Below, one piece after another: positions 40,325 through 52,818 of a stretch of 64,000 nt of DNA. Below the pieces are notes generated by a model, which had not been told where the DNA came from, did no database searches, and was given only the letters and a program-made list of their open reading frames with translations. The DNA comes from Blastococcus sp. CT_GayMR16. GTDB taxonomy: Bacteria; Actinomycetota; Actinomycetes; Mycobacteriales; Geodermatophilaceae. Location: positions 1 to 64,000 of the forward strand of contig NZ_SPQK01000002.1 in assembly GCF_004570875.1 (NCBI RefSeq). The letters run 5' to 3'. Numbering within the stretch: position 1 is the stretch's first letter; every line of letters begins with the position of its first letter. The translations under genes and the position numbers were made by a program.

Positions 40325-42031
40325 GTGGCCGGCGTGACGACATTCGAGGATCCACCCGCGTCAGCGCGCTCGACCGCGCTGACCCGGACGCGGCTGCGCT
40401 GGTTCATCGCCTGTGGTCTCCTGTTCGGACTGCTGGGCGGCGGCCTGGCTTACGGGCTGACGCCGCTGCTGCCGACGACGTACACCGCCCAGTCGCAGAT
40501 TGTCGTACGGGACCCAGGCGACATCGACCTGTTCGGCGGCCGCGGCAGCTCCAACATCACGCCGATCTCGCTAGCCGCTGCGCAGATCCTCCGTTCGCCA
40601 GAGGTGTCGATAGAGGCCAGCGACGTCCTCCGCGGTGAGTTGACTTCCGGTGAGGTCGGCGATCGGCTCACCATCACGACGGAGCCCAACTCCCCGGTCG
40701 TGACGGTCGACGCCACCGCACCGACGGCGGAGGAGGCGAAGGACCTCGCCAACGCCGTCACCACGGCCTATCTCCGCGTCGAGGAGGACAGCTACGCGAG
40801 CGGCGCCGACCGGGCCGCTCAGGTATTGGGTGAGCTTCTTGACAGCCAGCGGGCGCGCCTCGACGAGGTGCAGGCGGCGCTGGCGGCCAAGGTCAATGCC
40901 GTTCGAGCCGTGGTCCCGCTGTTCATCAATCCGGTCGACAGTGCCAACTACCTGCAAGCCACGCTCGAGACCGACGTCGAGTACCTGCGACTGAGCAACG
41001 AGGCGACCGCGCTGGCCGAGAGCGTCAACGGCACCGAGGACACGATCCGGCAGAGCGACGTCAACTACCGGCTCCTGCAGTCGGGCGTGGACCGGATCAT
41101 CCGGGCGGAGCTACCGACAACCACGACCAGTCCGTCTTTGGAGAAGAACGTCGCCGGCGGCGTGCTCGCAGGGGTGCTGCTCGGTGTCGCGTTCGCCTGG
41201 TGGGCCACGGAACGACGCCGGGCGATCGACCCCGCGGCCGCGGCCGGTGCCCTCGGCGCCCCCCTCCTGGGCAGTTTCGGTCCGGACCGCAGGCTGCGCC
41301 GCTTCCCGCGGCTCGCCGACTTCGCCGCCGACTCGGCGACGGGCAACGAACTGAAGGTGCTGACCTCCTCGCTCCTGTTGAGCGCCCGACGCCGCGAGAG
41401 CGGTGCCGTCGTCATCACCAGCGCCCACCGGGGTGAGGGTAAGAGCGCCCTGGCCTGCAACATCGCCGCTGCCGGCGAGTACACCGGCCATGCTGTCGCC
41501 CTCGTCGACGCCGCCACCGGCGCCTCGACCGTCACCGAGGTGGTGGGTCTGTCGTCGTCGCCCGGGCTCTCCGAGGTGCTCGACGGCGGACCGCTCGCCA
41601 ACTCGATCCAGGTCCTCTCCTACGGCGAGGGCCGCACGCTCTCGGTGATGCCGGTTGGCCGCGACGGCTGGCGGCAGGAACCCGGGCGCCGGCTGAACGC
41701 CGATCGCCGCGCCGCGTGGTTGTCGGCCTTCGACGGGCATGGCGCACTCACCGCGATCGTCGACGCGCCACCCGTCAATGACCATCCGCTGGCTCTGCAA
41801 CTGGCCCAGGGCGGGATCCTCGTGGTCGTCATCTCGCCGCTGACGAATCTGACCGACCTCGAGATGATCCGGAACCGTGCCGAGGTCGCTGACGTCCGGA
41901 TCGTCGGGTTCATCGTCAACGAGTTCCGCCCTGGACGCCGTCTGCCGTTGCGCCGGCTGACCCGGCACGGGGCGTACCACGGCGAGCTGACCCAGCTACC
42001 CGAGTCGGAGAAGCAGACCCTGGCCGGCTGA
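40325..42031 (+). CDS. Second Wzz/BY-kinase-like chain-length protein, without tyrosine tail
   Basis: 568 residues, GTG start. Membrane helices at about 26-50 and 275-300 flank an extracytoplasmic part with a helical stretch near 160-250 (LGELLDSQRARLDEVQAALAAKVNAV). The cytoplasmic P-loop domain keeps Walker A SAHRGEGKSALACN near 365 and Walker B AIVDAPPVND near 478. Its A' motif is LVDAATGAS instead of LIDADLRRP, and no C-terminal tyrosine cluster exists. It is probably a polysaccharide co-polymerase whose kinase activity is reduced or absent. It is convergent with the LCP gene. Confidence 0.82.
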   Translation: MAGVTTFEDPPASARSTALTRTRLRWFIACGLLFGLLGGGLAYGLTPLLPTTYTAQSQIVVRDPGDIDLFGGRGSSNITPISLAAAQILRSPEVSIEASDVLRGELTSGEVGDRLTITTEPNSPVVTVDATAPTAEEAKDLANAVTTAYLRVEEDSYASGADRAAQVLGELLDSQRARLDEVQAALAAKVNAVRAVVPLFINPVDSANYLQATLETDVEYLRLSNEATALAESVNGTEDTIRQSDVNYRLLQSGVDRIIRAELPTTTTSPSLEKNVAGGVLAGVLLGVAFAWWATERRRAIDPAAAAGALGAPLLGSFGPDRRLRRFPRLADFAADSATGNELKVLTSSLLLSARRRESGAVVITSAHRGEGKSALACNIAAAGEYTGHAVALVDAATGASTVTEVVGLSSSPGLSEVLDGGPLANSIQVLSYGEGRTLSVMPVGRDGWRQEPGRRLNADRRAAWLSAFDGHGALTAIVDAPPVNDHPLALQLAQGGILVVVISPLTNLTDLEMIRNRAEVADVRIVGFIVNEFRPGRRLPLRRLTRHGAYHGELTQLPESEKQTLAG

Positions 42032-42041
42032 CCCCTTTCGG

Positions 42042-43166
42042 TCAGCGGGGGACGTCGGGCAGCGCCTGGTTCTCGAACTCTGCGGCGTTCGCGGCCAGGG
42101 AGTCGCTGCGCAGGTAGGTCCACATCCGCTCGCCGGAGACCATGTCCAGGTAGACGACGCTGGCCGGGCCCTCCATGCCGGTGCCCAGCACGGGCGCGGT
42201 GAAGAAGTCGACGTTCTCCGGCGAGACGTTCCGCATCGAGTAGGCCAGGGCCAGCAGGTCGCCGTTCCCCAGGGTGTCGTCGACGGTCACCGCACTGGTG
42301 ACGGCAAGCATCGCGGAGTCCAGCTTCGCCGGGTCCGTGAAGGTGTTCGAACTGAACAGCTTGCCGAACATCGCCCGCAGGTACTGCTGCTGCCGCTTGA
42401 CGCGGTCGAAGTCGCCGCCGAGCAGGCCGTGCCGCTGGCCGAGGTACCACCGGGCCTGGTCGCCGTCGAGGTGGTTCATGCCGGCCGGGAAGGTGTACGG
42501 GCCGTTCGTCGTCGTCTCCGCCACGACGACGTCCACGCCGCCCAGGTCGTCGGTGACCTGGATGAGTCCCTCGAAGTCGATCGCCACGTAGTGGTCGACC
42601 CGCACGCTCGTCAGCTGCTCCACAGTCTGGATCAGCAGGGATGGGCCGCCCCACGAGTAGCTGGCGTTGATCTTGCTGCGACCGTGACCGGGGATGTCGA
42701 CCCACGAGTCGCGCGGGATCGAGATCAGCTGTGCGTGCGCCCGGTCCGCCGAGAACCGCGCGAGCATGATCGCGTCGGACCGACCGTCGGGGTCTTCTCC
42801 CTCGAGGGTCTCGCCACGGGTGTCGGAGCCCACCAGCAGGAACGTGACCGGCTCGTCGGAGGCAGACTCGACCGGCGTCGCCGGGGCCGGGCGGGAGTCC
42901 TCGTCGAGGCCGGCGAAGACGTCGGAGACGCGGTCGATGTTGCCGCCCCAGCGGTTGGTCAGGAACCACAGACCGCCGCCGACGACGAGGGCGAGTACGA
43001 GGCCGAGGACGCCGAGGCTGATCAGGATGCGGCGAAGTACGCGGCGGCGGCCGGGACGCTCGCCGGTCTCGTCGTCGCCGGCTGCCGCGGCGTCCTGCGT
43101 AGCGGCGCCGTCGACAGCCATGCGCGCGGCGCTCTGCGCGCGTGCGTCCGAATCGTCGGTGCTCAT
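42042..43166 (-). CDS. LytR-CpsA-Psr family glycopolymer ligase
   Basis: 374 residues. A cytoplasmic tail of about 45 residues and a membrane helix (ILISLGVLGLVLALVVGGGLWFL) precede the extracellular LCP domain. Signatures: VTFLLVGSDTRG near 107, RSDAIMLARFSADRAHAQLISIPRDSWVDIPGHGRSKINASYSWGG near 128-172 (conserved Arg and Asp residues that bind the polyprenyl pyrophosphate), and AIDFEGLIQVTDDLGGVDV near 195. LCP enzymes attach lipid-linked polymers to the cell wall. It is likely the terminal ligase for the polymer of this locus. Confidence 0.92.
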   Translation of the reverse strand: MSTDDSDARAQSAARMAVDGAATQDAAAAGDDETGERPGRRRVLRRILISLGVLGLVLALVVGGGLWFLTNRWGGNIDRVSDVFAGLDEDSRPAPATPVESASDEPVTFLLVGSDTRGETLEGEDPDGRSDAIMLARFSADRAHAQLISIPRDSWVDIPGHGRSKINASYSWGGPSLLIQTVEQLTSVRVDHYVAIDFEGLIQVTDDLGGVDVVVAETTTNGPYTFPAGMNHLDGDQARWYLGQRHGLLGGDFDRVKRQQQYLRAMFGKLFSSNTFTDPAKLDSAMLAVTSAVTVDDTLGNGDLLALAYSMRNVSPENVDFFTAPVLGTGMEGPASVVYLDMVSGERMWTYLRSDSLAANAAEFENQALPDVPR

Positions 43167-43274
43167 GCCCAGACCCCCGTGTGGCAGATGACCGCCCGAG
43201 GTTACGGGGCTTAACAGCGAGGCAGGGTCGGCTTCCTACCCTGTCGGGTGAGGTTCAGCACGGGGGTGGAGCGC

Positions 43275-43610
43275 TCAGAACGACCCGGACTCGCGCGGCT
43301 TACGCATCTGCTGCTCCGAGGCTCTTGCCGGAGCCCGACCGGCGGGCGGACGCGCGGTGGGGATCAGCGGGGTCATGTGATCCGGTGTCGCGGGATCGCG
43401 GACGGCGTCCGCTGTGTCGGTCGTGAACGGCTGAGCGGGACCCGCGACGACGGGCGATGGCACGTCGACCACGAAGTTGGGCGACGCGGCCTCGGCCGCG
43501 GCGGAATCCTCTTCCTTGCGGTCGGCCAGCCGGATGCCCCTGCCGATGAGTACTCCGAGGAGCGCGGCGACGGCAAGCCACACCGCCCCGATCAGCAGCA
43601 CCCAGGTCAT
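43275..43610 (-). CDS. Small membrane protein sharing an N-terminal module with the gene at 47335
   Basis: 111 residues. One membrane helix (WVLLIGAVWLAVAALLGVLIGRGIRLADRK) is followed by an acidic, then Pro/Thr-rich cytoplasmic tail without recognisable domain. The helix and its border VLIGRGIRLADR closely match ALLIGRGIRMADR in the protein at 47335-48243, four genes away. It is codirectional with LCP and lies about 110 bases upstream of it. Function is unknown; it may be an anchor or scaffold in the polymer machinery. Confidence 0.65.
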   Translation of the reverse strand: MTWVLLIGAVWLAVAALLGVLIGRGIRLADRKEEDSAAAEAASPNFVVDVPSPVVAGPAQPFTTDTADAVRDPATPDHMTPLIPTARPPAGRAPARASEQQMRKPRESGSF

Positions 43611-43976
43611 GTGTCCTTCTTAGGTGACCGCCGGTGCCCCTCCCGAGTTCCGGCGTGGGCGAAAGATGCCAACATCCGTACAACGCTCTGGCGCCTAGGG
43701 TGAGTGCCCCCGGACGCGCCCAGATACGCGTGACGCGCGGGATCAATGTGCACCGAGGGACTCTCGGTGCGACGTCGTGATCCAGTTCGTCCGATGGCGC
43801 GCCGGCCGGTCGAACGACCCGTCATGTCCCTCGCACGGAGGACGCCGGGTCCTGCAGCGCATGAGGGTGGTCTCACCGGATGGCTTCCACCACTGCATTC
43901 GATCTAGCGTCGGCAGTGACACGTGCGGGAGCGCGTCGTTGGACAACCGTCCAGTTCCCGCTGAACGGAGCGATAC
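43611..43976. other. Intergenic region upstream of UDP-glucose dehydrogenase, with hairpin
   Basis: The 366-base divergent spacer holds no supported gene. At 43750-43770 an eight-base perfect stem GCACCGAG/CTCGGTGC encloses a five-base loop. A shorter TGGAC-AACC-GTCCA dyad lies at 43940-43953, about 25 bases before the dehydrogenase start, and may be an operator or leader hairpin. The remainder contains no recognised element. Confidence 0.5.
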
Positions 43977-47277
<3,301 letters not shown>

Positions 47278-47334
47278 CGGGGCGCCTGGGACCCGAGCGC
47301 CCGGTGGGGCCGACACGGCGACGTTCGTGACGGG

Positions 47335-48243
47335 GTGGTCACGTTCTCCGGCCGGGCTGCCGATGATCAGCTCGTGTGGTGGGTCTGGGTTCTCGGTGTG
47401 CTCGCCGTCTGGGTTGTCGTCGGGCTGGTGTTCGCGCTCCTGATCGGCCGTGGCATCCGGATGGCCGACCGCCGATCCCCGGGCACGGGGGTGTCGCTGT
47501 CCACCGCGGACCTGCCGGCGTCCTTCGTTCCCGCACCCGCCCCGGTCCGTCGGCGGGCGATCCCGCTGCCCCCGATCGGCATCACGCTCGCCGCCGTCGC
47601 GGTGGCGCTGGAGACCTCCGGTTACCTGCTCCGGCTGAGCGGCGCGACCGGCCGCTCCGCGCAGCTGCTCTCCATGGACGCACCGTTCGCGCTGCCGCGG
47701 ATGTTCGTGGCCCTGCTCTTCGCCGCCGGCGCGATCGCGGCCGTCGCCGCAGCCGGCAGCATCCCCGGCCGCCGCACCTGGTGGCTGGCCGTCGCCCTGG
47801 TGGGCGGTGGCATTGCCGCGGTCAAGGCCGGTGGCACCGTGCACGCCGACGGCATGGGGGCCCTCACCGATGCGCTGGGCGCCCGCACGGCCGTGCTGGT
47901 GAGCGCGCTGGCCGCTGTCGCCGTCGTCGCCGCACTCTGGTTCCTCAGCCGGACCGAGCGACGCGACCGTCGCCGCGTCCTCGGCACCCTGGCCGGCTAC
48001 GGCGCGGCGTCGGTCGGGCTGTCCGCCCTGTCGGCGTCCGTGCCGGCGTCCTGGTATGTGACCGCGACGTTCATCGAGGAGTCGGGCGAGGCGCTGGCCG
48101 GCGTCGCGTTCCTGATCGCCGTCCTGGTCGGCGTCGCACCGCGCCTGGTCCTGCCCGCCACCTGGCCGCTGCGCCGTACCGCGGACGCCCACACCCTCGA
48201 GGTGCCCGCGACCCTCCCCGGCCGCACGGTCGAGGGACGCTGA
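47335..48243 (+). CDS. Multi-pass membrane protein, 302 aa
   Basis: GTG start at 47335; a GTG in the next 15 codons cannot be excluded. The first helix VWWVWVLGVLAVWVVVGLVFALLIGRGIRMADR matches the small protein at 43275-43610. After a Pro-rich linker come about six further helices separated by short loops, with conserved-looking RTWWLAVALVGGG and EESGEALAGVAFLIAVLVG. The family is not recognised. It lies 57 bases after rmlD, codirectional, so it may be part of the polymer operon. It is convergent with the PHP gene, with stops only one base apart. Confidence 0.7.
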   Translation: MVTFSGRAADDQLVWWVWVLGVLAVWVVVGLVFALLIGRGIRMADRRSPGTGVSLSTADLPASFVPAPAPVRRRAIPLPPIGITLAAVAVALETSGYLLRLSGATGRSAQLLSMDAPFALPRMFVALLFAAGAIAAVAAAGSIPGRRTWWLAVALVGGGIAAVKAGGTVHADGMGALTDALGARTAVLVSALAAVAVVAALWFLSRTERRDRRRVLGTLAGYGAASVGLSALSASVPASWYVTATFIEESGEALAGVAFLIAVLVGVAPRLVLPATWPLRRTADAHTLEVPATLPGRTVEGR

Positions 48244-48244
48244 C

Positions 48245-49291
48245 CTAGTCGGTCCAGGCGAGCAGGTCCTCGGCCGTCCAGGTGTTGACGACCCGCTCGA
48301 CCGGCACCCCGGTCTCGAGGGCGCGCTCACAGCCGTTGCCCTGCCAGTCCAGCTGACCGGGCGCGTGCGCATCGGTGTCGATGGCGAACTCGCAGCCCAG
48401 CTCGACGGCGAGCGACAGCAGCCGCTTCGGTGGGTCGAGCCTCTCGGGCCGGGAGTTGATCTCGACGGCGGTGCCGTGCTCGACGCACGCGCTGAAGACC
48501 GCCTCGGCGTCGAACTGGCTCTCCGGCCGCGGCTTCTGGGTTCCGTTGCGCTGACGCCGGCCGATGACGAGCCGGCCCGTGCAGTGCCCGAGGACGTCGG
48601 CGTGCGGGTTGGCGACCGCCGCCAGCATCCGGGCGGTCATCGCCTTGGAGTCGGCCCGCAGGTCGGAGTGCACGCTCGCGACGACGACGTCGAGGCGGCC
48701 GAGCAACTCGTCGGTCTGGTCGAGGCTGCCGTCGACGTTGATGTCGCACTCGATGCCGGTCAGGATCCGGAACGGCGCCAGCTCCTCGTTGAGCGCGGCG
48801 ACGACGTCGAGCTGCTTCTCCAGCCGTTCGGGGCTCAACCCGTTGGCGACGGTCAGCCGGGGCGAGTGGTCTGTGAGCGCCATGTACTCGTGCCCGATCG
48901 CCATCGCCGCCTCGGCCATCTCCCGGATCGGGCTGCCGCCGTCCGACCAGTCCGAGTGCGTATGGAGGTCACCCCGCAGGGCGGCACGGAACTCGGCGAC
49001 GTCGTCGGCCATCGGGACGAGCTCGGCGTGGGCCTCCTCGAGCTTCGCCAGGTACTCGGGGACCTGCCCCTTGTGCGCCTCGACGATCGCCGTCGCCGTC
49101 TTCGGGCCGACGCCCTTGAGGTCCTTCAGCGTGTTCGTGCGGATCTTGAGGTCGAGCTGCTCGTCGGTGAGCCCGTCGACCACGGCCGCGGCGGTGCGGA
49201 AGGCGCCGACGCGGTAACTGGGCTCGCGGGCGCGCTCCAGGAGGAAGGCGATCCTCCGGAGCGCGGCCGCGGGCGGGAGCGGGGAGCTCAG
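48245..49291 (-). CDS. PHP-domain phosphoesterase with N-terminal helix-hairpin-helix, probable CTG start
   Basis: 348 residues if started at CTG 49291; the first ATG/GTG is GTG 49183, which would lose about 36 residues. The sequence upstream of 49183 (LRRIAFLLERAREPSYRVGAFRTAA) matches the N-terminal helical region of PolX-like proteins, so it appears translated. A GAGGGG lies eight bases before CTG 49291. Helix-hairpin-helix LKDLKGVGPKTATAIVEA is followed by PHP: RGDLHTHSDWSDGGSP, LTDHSPRL, ILTGIECDINVDGS, VASVHSDLR, and IDTDAHAP. Metal ligands appear intact. No polymerase domain is present. The stop is TAG. Confidence 0.82.
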   Translation of the reverse strand: MSSPLPPAAALRRIAFLLERAREPSYRVGAFRTAAAVVDGLTDEQLDLKIRTNTLKDLKGVGPKTATAIVEAHKGQVPEYLAKLEEAHAELVPMADDVAEFRAALRGDLHTHSDWSDGGSPIREMAEAAMAIGHEYMALTDHSPRLTVANGLSPERLEKQLDVVAALNEELAPFRILTGIECDINVDGSLDQTDELLGRLDVVVASVHSDLRADSKAMTARMLAAVANPHADVLGHCTGRLVIGRRQRNGTQKPRPESQFDAEAVFSACVEHGTAVEINSRPERLDPPKRLLSLAVELGCEFAIDTDAHAPGQLDWQGNGCERALETGVPVERVVNTWTAEDLLAWTD

Positions 49292-49301
49292 GGCCAGCCC
49301 C

Positions 49302-49841
49302 TCAGGACTTGGCCTTCTTCGCTGCCTTCTTCTGGGCCTTCGCGGCGCGCTTCTGCGCCTTCGCGAAGGTCTTCTCCGTCGACTCGGCGGCGTTGTGCGC
49401 GGCCCGGCGGGCCCGGTAGCCGACCGACGGCTTGCCCTCGGTGTCGACGGCGGCGAGCAGTAGGCCGCCGAGCAGGCCCAGGTTCTTCACGAAGTGGGCG
49501 ATCTTCTCGAAGGAGACCTTCGGGTCGCTCTCCTCCCAGAACCGGTGGCCGGCCAGCGTCGTCGGCACGGTGGAGCCGGCGAGCAGCAGCGCGGTCAGGC
49601 GCGGGAGCCGGCCGAGCGCGAACAGGGCGCCGGCACCGACCTGCAGTGCGGCGTTGGCCTTCACGTACTGCTCGACGTCCTTGGGCACCTGCACCGGCAG
49701 CTGCTTGTCGGCCGTCTCCGTGATCTTCTCCACCACCGGACGGGCACCCGGGACGCGGTCCTGCGGCTTGCGCAGGGTGCTGATCCCGCCGTAGACGAAG
49801 GGGGCGGCGAGCAACGGCCGGGCGATCCGGCGGACCAACAT
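49302..49841 (-). CDS. DoxX-family membrane protein with basic C-terminal tail
   Basis: 179 residues from ATG 49841, with AGAGGT upstream. VRRIARPLLAAPFVYGGISTLRKP at the N-terminus and VGAGALFALGRLPRLTALLLAGSTVPTTLAGHRFWEESDP near 75-115 are typical of DoxX. The segment FEKIAHFVKNLGLLGGLLLAAVDTEGKPSV near 118 is also conserved in the actinobacterial branch. The last 35 residues are Lys/Ala repeats (KAQKRAAKAQKKAAKKAKS), probably cytosolic and perhaps nucleic-acid-binding. It lies 10 bases upstream of the PHP gene's start region, same strand. Confidence 0.87.
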   Translation of the reverse strand: MLVRRIARPLLAAPFVYGGISTLRKPQDRVPGARPVVEKITETADKQLPVQVPKDVEQYVKANAALQVGAGALFALGRLPRLTALLLAGSTVPTTLAGHRFWEESDPKVSFEKIAHFVKNLGLLGGLLLAAVDTEGKPSVGYRARRAAHNAAESTEKTFAKAQKRAAKAQKKAAKKAKS

Positions 49842-49953
49842 GTGCAGACCTCTTTCCTCAGTACCGCGACTACGTCGGGGTGTGCACTGCCCGGAAGATC
49901 GTCCGGGCAATCTCTGCTGCCGACCGTAGCGACCTGCGCCGATCCCGGCAGGG

Positions 49954-51450
49954 TCAGTAGGCGCCGTCCCCCCGAAGCACGGCGCCGACCGTCCGCCACA
50001 GGATCATCAGGTCCAGCAGCAGCGACCAGTTCTCCACGTAGTGGATGTCCATGCGCATTGAGTCGTCCCAGGACAGGTTCGAGCGGCCGCTGACCTGCCA
50101 CAGGCCGGTCAGGCCCGGCTTGACGACGAACCGGCGGTGCATGTCGGCTTCGAAGCGCCCGACCTCCGACGGAAGCGGCGGGCGCGGACCGACCAGGGAC
50201 ATGTCGCCCTTCAGGACGTTGAACAGCTGCGGCAGCTCGTCCAGGGAGTAGCGGCGCAGCGTCCGGCCGACGCGGGTCACTCGCGGGTCGTGCCGGAGCT
50301 TGAAGAGCACGCCGTTCCCCTCGTTGGCCGCGGTCAGCCTCTCGAGCAGCAGCTCGGCGTCGGCCTCCATGCTGCGGAACTTGATCATCGCGAAGATGCG
50401 GCCGTCGCGGCCCACCCGTTCCTGACGGAAGAGGATCGGTCCCCGGCTGGTCACCTTCACCATCAGCGCCACCGTGAGGAGGACCGGCACCAGCAGGAGG
50501 AGGCCCACCCCGGCCCCGATGCGGTCGAACGCCGTCTTGGCCACCCGGCGCACGCCACGGAGCTCGGGGCGTTCCATCTGCAGCAGCGACAGTCCGCAGA
50601 CCGGCCGGATCCGGACCCGCGGTCCGGCGATCTCGGTGGCCGCGGGCGCGAGCAGCAGGTCGGCGCGGGTCGTCTCCAGGTCCCAGCCGAGCCGCCGCAG
50701 CGCATCGCCGTCCAGTTCTGGCGAGGGGAGCACGGCGACGGTGTCCACCTCGTACCTGCGGACGACGTCGACGACGTCACGCGGTCCGCCGAGCACCGGG
50801 ACCCCGTCGAAGGTGTCCGTGCCGGCCGTCGGCAGGCAGCAGCCGACCACCCGGTAGCCGTACTGGGCCTCGCGCAGCAGCTGCTGGTGCAGCGCAGCGA
50901 CGCCCTGGGGGCGGCCCACCAACAGCGTCGTCTGCAGGAACCGTCCCTTCGCCCGCTGACGGCGCAGCCACTCGCGCTGCACCAGCCGCGAGGCCAGGGT
51001 CAGGGCGGTCGCCAGCAGCAGGGCGACGACGACGAAGCCGCGGTCGATCGGGAGCTCCAGGCCCCAGGACGCGATGGCGACCCCGGCGAGCACCAGGGCA
51101 CCGGCGAAGAGGACGCGGCGGAACTCCTCGAGGCCCTCCCAGAGGAACTGCTGCTCGTAGCTGCGCATGGCGTGCATGGCGAGCACCCACACCAGCGGCA
51201 GTGCCACGAACAGCCCGAGCGGAAGCGCCGCCGTCCAGGGATGGACCGGTCCGAGACCGGCCAGGCGCCCTACGGCGCCGGCCACGAGGGCGCAACCGGC
51301 ATCGACGACGACCAGGCGGCGCACGTAGGCGTCGCGCCACGCGCGCCGGGCGACGGTGCCCGAGCCACGCAATCGGTGGCCGAACGACGGCGGATGGCTC
51401 GGCGCCCCACGAACGGGGAGCACGTGCTCCGAATACTTGGCTTGACTCAT
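49954..51450 (-). CDS. Second undecaprenyl-phosphate sugar phosphotransferase
   Basis: 498 residues from ATG 51450. Layout is the same as the transferase at 38003: N-terminal helices (about 50-160), a middle domain ([58 protein letters not shown]) that is almost identical in pattern, and a C-terminal sugar transferase domain with [55 protein letters not shown] and [20 protein letters not shown]. The catalytic Asp/Glu and DPR-type residues are kept. It implies two initiating enzymes for this locus. It is codirectional with DoxX and PHP genes. Confidence 0.92.
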   Translation of the reverse strand: MSQAKYSEHVLPVRGAPSHPPSFGHRLRGSGTVARRAWRDAYVRRLVVVDAGCALVAGAVGRLAGLGPVHPWTAALPLGLFVALPLVWVLAMHAMRSYEQQFLWEGLEEFRRVLFAGALVLAGVAIASWGLELPIDRGFVVVALLLATALTLASRLVQREWLRRQRAKGRFLQTTLLVGRPQGVAALHQQLLREAQYGYRVVGCCLPTAGTDTFDGVPVLGGPRDVVDVVRRYEVDTVAVLPSPELDGDALRRLGWDLETTRADLLLAPAATEIAGPRVRIRPVCGLSLLQMERPELRGVRRVAKTAFDRIGAGVGLLLLVPVLLTVALMVKVTSRGPILFRQERVGRDGRIFAMIKFRSMEADAELLLERLTAANEGNGVLFKLRHDPRVTRVGRTLRRYSLDELPQLFNVLKGDMSLVGPRPPLPSEVGRFEADMHRRFVVKPGLTGLWQVSGRSNLSWDDSMRMDIHYVENWSLLLDLMILWRTVGAVLRGDGAY

Positions 51451-51596
51451 CTGAGTGTTTCCTTGACGTGCGTGCGCTGGAGCCCCGCGACGGCGCGCAG
51501 GTGCGAGGGGGGAGTGCGGGCGAACGGCCGGGTCCGGGGCCGTGGCCGAGCGAGATGCGAATCGAACGCAGCGGAACTCGGTGCCGCCGCGCGGAC

Positions 51597-52643
51597 TCAG
51601 CCGGGGCGCACTCCGGGGTCGTCGGCGCCACCGACGATGGCTCCGGCGAAGCCGGAGGAGGAACGGACCGCGCCGTCGGTGAGCATGGCCGCGAAGCGGG
51701 TGTCGAGGACGGCGTAGCTGCTGTCGGCGTGCGTCTCGTGGCCGTTCCCGGAGGTGGATGCGCCGGCGGCGGCCGCGGCAGAGGGGCAGGCGGGGGCGGA
51801 GGGCTGCGGGAGCGGCAGGTCGAGCGGCGCGAGCGGCCGGAGCGGGCTCCACGGACTGGTGGTGGTGCGCCCGGCGGGGGCGATCGTCGTCCCGCCGTCG
51901 GCGCTCGTCGCCTCGACCACCGCGAACGGGCGGCCGTCGGCGGAGGCGCTGAGCTGTGGTCCGGTGAACGCCGGCTCGGCGGTCCCGAACCCGCAGATCT
52001 CCGGGACGTCGCAGACGACCTCGACGAGGATCGGGACCTCGGCGGACGCCGTCGTCGTTCCGGGTCCCGGCTCCACCGCCACGATGGTCGCGGCCACGTC
52101 CTCCGCGGCGTCGACCTTCTCCGGCCCCGCTGGGTCAGCCGTTTCCTGCTCGGCCGCCTCCGCGGCGGGGCTCGGCGGCTCCGCTGCCGTGGTCGTAACG
52201 GCCGGGCCGGGATGGGGTGCCGGTTCCGGAGCGGGGACCTGCTCGGGGACGACGGGCGGTACCTCGACGGGGACGTCCACGGGCGCAGGGACAGGAGGTT
52301 CCGGGAGGGTGGCCGGCGTCGTGGGCAGCGGGAGGGCTGGGGGCCCGTCGGTAGGCGGGACGTCGCACTGCGGCGGACCGACCGACGCGGGTGGCCCGCT
52401 GCCGAGTTCGCCGGGCGGCGCAACGGTCACCGGGACACCGCAGGACGCGGTGACGACGGGCTGGCCCTCGTCGGCCTGCGCCACGTCGACCACGGCTCCG
52501 ACCAGCACCCAGGCGCCGATGGTGAACGTGACGATCGTCAGCATCCGCCGCCACCTCGGCGGGGAACGGCGCAGGGGGGAGACCGGCGTCCCTGGCCACT
52601 CTCTTGGACCAGGCGCCTGGATCGTGCTGGTGCCGATCGACAC
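51597..52643 (-). CDS. Secreted proline-rich protein
   Basis: 348 residues from GTG 52643; TTG 52700 and ATG 52544 are alternatives. A basic region (LRRSPPRWRRM) precedes the hydrophobic segment LTIVTFTIGAWVLVGAVVDVAQA, which looks like a signal peptide or anchor ending near Ala-Asp-Glu. The mature part is Pro/Val/Ala-rich with a long PVPAPVDVPVEVPPVVP type tract and two Cys pairs (ASCGVP and CDVPP; VVCDVPEICGF). A C-terminal Ser/Ala-rich region follows. It could be a cell-wall spanning protein. The function is unknown. Confidence 0.65.
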   Translation of the reverse strand: MSIGTSTIQAPGPREWPGTPVSPLRRSPPRWRRMLTIVTFTIGAWVLVGAVVDVAQADEGQPVVTASCGVPVTVAPPGELGSGPPASVGPPQCDVPPTDGPPALPLPTTPATLPEPPVPAPVDVPVEVPPVVPEQVPAPEPAPHPGPAVTTTAAEPPSPAAEAAEQETADPAGPEKVDAAEDVAATIVAVEPGPGTTTASAEVPILVEVVCDVPEICGFGTAEPAFTGPQLSASADGRPFAVVEATSADGGTTIAPAGRTTTSPWSPLRPLAPLDLPLPQPSAPACPSAAAAAGASTSGNGHETHADSSYAVLDTRFAAMLTDGAVRSSSGFAGAIVGGADDPGVRPG

Positions 52644-52818
52644 GCGCTCCCCCGCTTTGCTCGGACGGGGACCATGCGCCCGCGCCTGTTCCGGCGACAA
52701 GTCCTCTCGCTACGGCGGGGTGCGCAGCGTGACCGGCCCCGGCCAGGCTTCACCCTCCGTGTCCAGGAATGGACGGAGATGTGTCGGTCGTCGCCGTCCT
52801 GACGTGGGCTTTCGGACG

